Below, in pieces: positions 10,225 to 13,419 of a DNA stretch of 13,419 nt (position 1 is its first letter; each line of letters begins with the position of its first letter). The translations under genes and the position numbers were made by a program. Source of the DNA: Spirochaetaceae bacterium (GTDB lineage: Bacteria > Spirochaetota > Spirochaetia > SZUA-6 > Bin103); assembly GCA_026710565.1 (NCBI GenBank), contig JAPOQV010000247.1, positions 1-13,419 on the forward strand. Direction: 5' to 3'. The notes under the pieces are model-generated. The model was not told the DNA's origin. It saw only the letters and a program-made list of their open reading frames with translations, and did not search any database.

Positions 10225-10520
10225 GCGCCTTCGGCGCTATCGTCTACGATGCGTCTGTTGTCGCTGATTGCCCGTTGCCAATCGTCAAAGAGCGGATCGT
10301 CGCGGAACATGCCGAACCCTTTATGCCAGGGATTCGAGTCGCCCGGAAGATCGAGCGCCTCTATGCGGCCGCCTCGTGCGACGCGGGCGACTATTCCTTT
10401 TTTCAATTCGTCGAGCGCCTCTTCCGGCGTATCGGCTTCCACCGCGCTGGCGAACGGCTCGCCTCCTGACGCCCGAAATCTCCGATCCTCGGTAGACTCG
10501 ATCAAGATTGGAATCTTCAT
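10221..10520 (-). CDS. Putative antitoxin of the PIN toxin, 99 residues
   Basis: The N-terminus (MKIPILIESTEDRRFRASGG, then FASAVEADTPEEALDELKKGI) resembles a HicB-like partial fold with a beta strand and an EEAL helix. The C-terminal part, NPWHKGFGMFRDDPLFDDWQRAISDNRR, is the GMFxDDPLFDxW type tail seen in small proteins encoded beside PIN toxins, and probably wraps around the toxin. No classical DNA-binding domain (AbrB, MetJ, Phd) is evident. The ATG at 10520 has only a weak ribosome site. A possible promoter in the 169-base gap upstream is TTGCGC (10580-10575), 18 bases, TAATCT (10556-10551), weak by consensus. The antitoxin-before-toxin order and 4-base overlap are typical of type II systems. 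Confidence 0.7.
   Translation of the reverse strand: MKIPILIESTEDRRFRASGGEPFASAVEADTPEEALDELKKGIVARVARGGRIEALDLPGDSNPWHKGFGMFRDDPLFDDWQRAISDNRRIVDDSAEGA
10225..10237 (-). promoter_or_regulatory. Hairpin over the toxin ribosome-binding site
   Basis: On the minus strand GCGCC-GAA-GGCGC ends directly before the toxin ATG. The GAAGG that would serve as ribosome site is in the loop and 3' arm. The same bases encode the last antitoxin residues (S-A-E-G-A). Translation of the antitoxin would open the hairpin, coupling toxin synthesis to it. The stem is only five base pairs, so the effect is inferred. Confidence 0.4.
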
Positions 10521-10689
10521 GGGTGTTCTGGGATGTATCTGACGGCCCGGAGATTACTTGATTGCTCGTCTACGGCGCAACCCGCGGTCGAGACGACGCA
10601 GGCTGCTTCATGGCCGCACCGTCCGGGCGCGGACGATGCTATCAGCGAGCCGCGGGCCGATACGTTCGAGCGCACCGATTCATCCGGCC

Positions 10690-12303
10690 CTACAGCCGTC
10701 TCCAGGCGTTGATCCGCTCCGCCAAGGCGGTCGACAGTTCAGGAATGGCGTTCACCTCGGCTTCCTGCTGACCAACGATCCGGGCGAGGTCGGGAACGGT
10801 TCGGCCGAGATCGGACGCCAGTGCTCCGACAGTCGCTTTGGCGGCGTCGCGCTGCCGTACCGATCCCTCCACGAGTTGCTCCAAGTCATGCATCGCGCGC
10901 TCCAGGTCGGAGCCGGTCAGACCGAGCCTGCTCGCATAGTCGTCCCGTCGCCGGCCGATCGTCTCCCAAAGCCACCGCTCGGGAGGAGCATCCCCGGGAA
11001 GAAACAGCGGCTGCACGTGGTGCCCATATTCCTCGGCGATCGCCTGCAACGTACCCTCCAGGTCACGGGAGTCGCCGTCCAGCACCAGGATGAAGTCCCG
11101 GAGCTTGGCGAACTTGCCCAGCGTGCGGACGTGGCCCGCAAACTCGTTCCGGCCCGTGTTCCTGCCGATGATCACGTCCTCGTGGCGCAGTCCGAGCTTG
11201 ACGTTCAGCACGTCGAGCACGCCGCGTATCACGCCCTCTGCAACCTCATCCTCACAGAGCACCGACAGTTGGTCTCGGGACTGCCCGTACAGGGACTTCT
11301 GAAATATGTCGCGGTAGAGAGGCGCGCGGCGAACCTCCCCGGCTGTCTCGTCTCGTTCCAGAAAGATGCGAGCGCGAGGAGGCACGCTGTCCAGGATGAC
11401 GGGACTGTGCGAGGCGACGATGATCTGCAAGTCGTTGCGGAGAGCGCTGCGCTGCAACTCGAGCATGGTCTGCTGCTGGGTGTAGGGATGGAGACCGGTG
11501 TCCACCTCGTCGATGAGGACCAGCCCGTTCCGGAGGAGGGAGATGTCCTTGGAGATACGCAGGATGCTTCGTTCGCCGGACGACATGTGGAACTCGGAGT
11601 AGCCGGTGTTCGCCGCATCGTCCAGCGCCGCGAACAGAAGATCGTTCGCGGCGCTGGCGCTGATGACGGACAGGCTGCGGTAGCGCCACGGGAGGATACG
11701 ATGGGCGAAGATCAGCATCTCGGGGCTGAGCGTCCGCGTCTGGAACTGCTTTCTGGCAAGCTGCAGGATGCTCCGCACCTCCGACGGATTCGTCAGGTTG
11801 GCGAGCGTCCGCAGGTAGACCGTCCGCTCCGGCTGGGTGCCACCCGCGCGGCCCAGGAAGCTCCGGTTCCAGGACTTGCCGCGCCGCCACGCCATGGAGA
11901 CGCGGTCGCCCCGGTGCAGGTAATGGAATTCGAGCTCCGTCCGCGGCGCACTGTCGGAACATGCCGGCTGTTGCCGGTTGGTGAAGTTCGGAAAGAGCGT
12001 ACTGGGAACGAACTCCCGCGGTCCGCGACCGGGCACGCGGTAGGCGCACGCGCACGCCAGGAGGACCGTCGACTTGCCGCACCCGTTGGGGCCGGCAAGC
12101 ACGCAGACCGGATAGTCGAAGGGCACGCGCAGATCCCGGATGCCGCGCAGGTTCCTGATTCGGACTTCCGCCAACGCGTTGTCGCGTTGGCCGTTGCCCG
12201 CGCCCAGCGCGTCCCAGACGTCCTGCAGCTCCCTGGCGATCAGCGACATTCCCTCAGCTCGCGCGGGCAGCGTCTTCGCGTACGGCGCGTCTCGAAGCGG
12301 CAC
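10690..12303 (-). CDS. OLD-like AAA ATPase with TOPRIM-type C-terminal nuclease part, 537 residues
   Basis: ABC/SMC-type ATPase: EVRIRNLRGIRDL leads to Walker A GPNGCGKST (71-79), signature MSSGERS (240-246), Walker B GLVLIDEVDTGLHP (260-273, E266) and H-loop VASHSPV (296-302). A TOPRIM-like region follows, with VLCEDEVAEGVIRGVLD (349-364; E351 or E353) and ILVLDGDSRD (405-414; D409, D411), the E and DxD pair of OLD-family nucleases. The last 120 residues are unrecognised. Such proteins are nucleases in Gabija (GajA) or ATPase triggers in PARIS-like systems, but no UvrD-type GajB is present here, and the neighbour is a methylase. The start is GTG 12303, since AGGA lies nine bases upstream and an in-frame TGA lies just before. 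It begins 6 bases after the methylase stop, so it is translationally coupled. Confidence 0.8.
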   Translation of the reverse strand: MPLRDAPYAKTLPARAEGMSLIARELQDVWDALGAGNGQRDNALAEVRIRNLRGIRDLRVPFDYPVCVLAGPNGCGKSTVLLACACAYRVPGRGPREFVPSTLFPNFTNRQQPACSDSAPRTELEFHYLHRGDRVSMAWRRGKSWNRSFLGRAGGTQPERTVYLRTLANLTNPSEVRSILQLARKQFQTRTLSPEMLIFAHRILPWRYRSLSVISASAANDLLFAALDDAANTGYSEFHMSSGERSILRISKDISLLRNGLVLIDEVDTGLHPYTQQQTMLELQRSALRNDLQIIVASHSPVILDSVPPRARIFLERDETAGEVRRAPLYRDIFQKSLYGQSRDQLSVLCEDEVAEGVIRGVLDVLNVKLGLRHEDVIIGRNTGRNEFAGHVRTLGKFAKLRDFILVLDGDSRDLEGTLQAIAEEYGHHVQPLFLPGDAPPERWLWETIGRRRDDYASRLGLTGSDLERAMHDLEQLVEGSVRQRDAAKATVGALASDLGRTVPDLARIVGQQEAEVNAIPELSTALAERINAWRRL

Positions 12304-12309
12304 ACATCA

Positions 12310-13419
12310 TCATCCTGTCCCCACCCTGCCACCGTCAGCAAACAGCTCAGCCTGCTCGGGTGTCGCTTCCGATCGCGCGATTCGGCTGATCTCCGGCCAA
12401 CTCTGCACCAGCCCGTTGTACGCCCGCGCCTCCGCCGCGCGCTTCTTGCGCTCGCACACGGTGTAAAGGCGATAGCACAGCTCGCGGGCGACCTCGGCGA
12501 AACCGCCCAGCTTGCGAACCAGCCCGGCAGCGGCCTCCTCGCCGCTCTCCAGCACGCGGATCACATGGTGGACGGTCTCCCATGCGGTGAGACGGTCATC
12601 TCGCGCAGGATCCCAGTCCGACGGCAACTCGTGCGGGCGCAGCAGCCGAACCTTCCCAGCCCCCGAGTGGAGGATACCTGCCTCCACCATGCCCGCCACG
12701 CTGGTGTTCTTGGCTTTGGACAGGGTCTCCGCGACCCCGTAGTCGCCGGCGTCGAAGCCGTACTGCTCGAACCACGCCAGCGCCCAGCGACTGTCAGCGT
12801 CGAAGTCCCCCTCCTGCTCGGCAAGGACTTCGTCCAGGGTCTGGTTGATCAGCGCGAGCGCATCGCCGACCGACACCCGACTACCGGACGCGTCGAGTAC
12901 CTTCGCGTAGCGTGTGTATACCGCCATGCCGGGGCCGATGGCAGCTTGCGCGAGGTCAACAGGAGCGATGTTCCCGCGCTGCAGGTGCCTGAGCGCGGCA
13001 GGCAGCTCGGCCTTGAGTTCGGTCACGTAGTCCCGGCGTGTGGTGACTGAAGCGTCCGCCGCGCGCTTGCGGCACACCAGAACGATGCTGGAAGCGAGCG
13101 CATTCGTTCCCATGCCAATCATTCGATTGCCGAGCTCTGTTCGTATGGGCCATGTCCCGGTCAGTGAGAGACCTGTGCGAATCACCGCGTCAAGGAATGT
13201 CTCCCAACCCGTGCTCGATCTGTCCCCATTGGTGAAGCTCTCGGATTGCTTGAAGGCGTAGTAAATTGTGACCGGGACCGCGCCATGAACTGTCGCGCTC
13301 AAGCGCTCGATCGCTCTTGTCATCCCGTTCAGAAAGAATGCCTCCGCGCTCTCCTTGCTGCCGTGACGATACGGAGTAGCCACCAATTCGTCTGCTTTGG
13401 GTACTGCGAGCGTGGCGAA
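12310..13419 (-). CDS. DUF1156-type DNA methyltransferase, C-terminal part; N-terminus outside the window
   Basis: The frame is open through the window end (FATLAVPKADELVATPYRHG at the right edge), so about 369 C-terminal codons are present. Telling segments are YYAFKQSE, GWETFLDAVIRTGLSLTGTW with PIRTELGNRM, GTNALASSIVLVCRKR, NIAPVDLAQAAIGPGMAVYT, LAEQEGDFDAD and RLYTVCERK. This is the conserved C-terminal region of large DUF1156 adenine-specific DNA methylases. The DUF1156 domain itself and the catalytic motif would be further upstream and cannot be checked. In known clusters these methylases accompany DUF499 ATPases, DUF3780 proteins and SNF2/DUF3883 helicases. Here the OLD-like ATPase follows after 6 bases. 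The likely role is to mark host DNA so that the helicase/nuclease machinery spares it. Confidence 0.85.
   Translation of the reverse strand, partial: FATLAVPKADELVATPYRHGSKESAEAFFLNGMTRAIERLSATVHGAVPVTIYYAFKQSESFTNGDRSSTGWETFLDAVIRTGLSLTGTWPIRTELGNRMIGMGTNALASSIVLVCRKRAADASVTTRRDYVTELKAELPAALRHLQRGNIAPVDLAQAAIGPGMAVYTRYAKVLDASGSRVSVGDALALINQTLDEVLAEQEGDFDADSRWALAWFEQYGFDAGDYGVAETLSKAKNTSVAGMVEAGILHSGAGKVRLLRPHELPSDWDPARDDRLTAWETVHHVIRVLESGEEAAAGLVRKLGGFAEVARELCYRLYTVCERKKRAAEARAYNGLVQSWPEISRIARSEATPEQAELFADGGRVGTG

Noticed and set aside
10620..10635. Hairpin CGTCCG-GGCG-CGGACG after the OLD-like ATPase gene as terminator
   Set aside because: Only six base pairs and no T-run; such stems are common by chance in GC-rich DNA.
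10558..13050. 830-codon open frame on the plus strand
   Set aside because: It runs antisense across the OLD-like ATPase and the methylase, ignores their boundary and shows no domain.

Overview
The window is a defence island from a GC-rich bacterium. The third codon positions of the main genes are mostly G or C. The phylum cannot be read from the sequence. Apart from a small gene at the left edge, every recognisable gene lies on the minus strand, so the biological reading order is right to left. No tRNA, rRNA, CRISPR array, integrase or intact insertion sequence was seen.

Right part (about 6152-13419, very GC-rich). This holds the C-terminal third of a DUF1156-type DNA methyltransferase, cut by the window end. 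Six bases after it comes an OLD-like AAA ATPase with a TOPRIM-type nuclease end. Next is a PIN-toxin/antitoxin pair (10520-9802), then an 1179-residue SNF2-like helicase with a C-terminal DUF3883 domain. Methylase plus helicase plus nuclease-like domains is the logic of a multi-gene, restriction-like anti-phage system. The toxin-antitoxin pair sits inside it as an insertion or an addiction guard.

Middle part (875-5826, by eye clearly lower in GC, especially the TIR gene). A TIR-like protein is followed by a 903-residue PHP/SMC-type ATPase of the TrlF kind. That gene overlaps by 4 bases a gene for an AlbA_2/Schlafen-like plus GHKL-ATPase-like protein. This looks like a separate sensing and effector cassette. 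It has its own candidate promoter with an operator-like palindrome in front of the TIR gene.

Left part (1-859). Directly behind the AlbA_2 gene lies a decayed second copy of the end of the SNF2/DUF3883 helicase (644-859). It is about 85% identical in DNA over the aligned parts, with a 495-base internal deletion and a one-base frameshift. The TIR-TrlF-AlbA_2 cassette is therefore bracketed by two same-direction copies of the helicase 3' end, one intact and one dead. This is the clearest unannotated structure in the window and records how the island was assembled. Beyond it, a small one-helix membrane protein gene (plus strand) and an XRE (probably XRE-ImmA/IrrE) regulator gene diverge from a symmetric operator-like element.

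All functional statements rest on motifs read by eye and on family knowledge. No database search was run.
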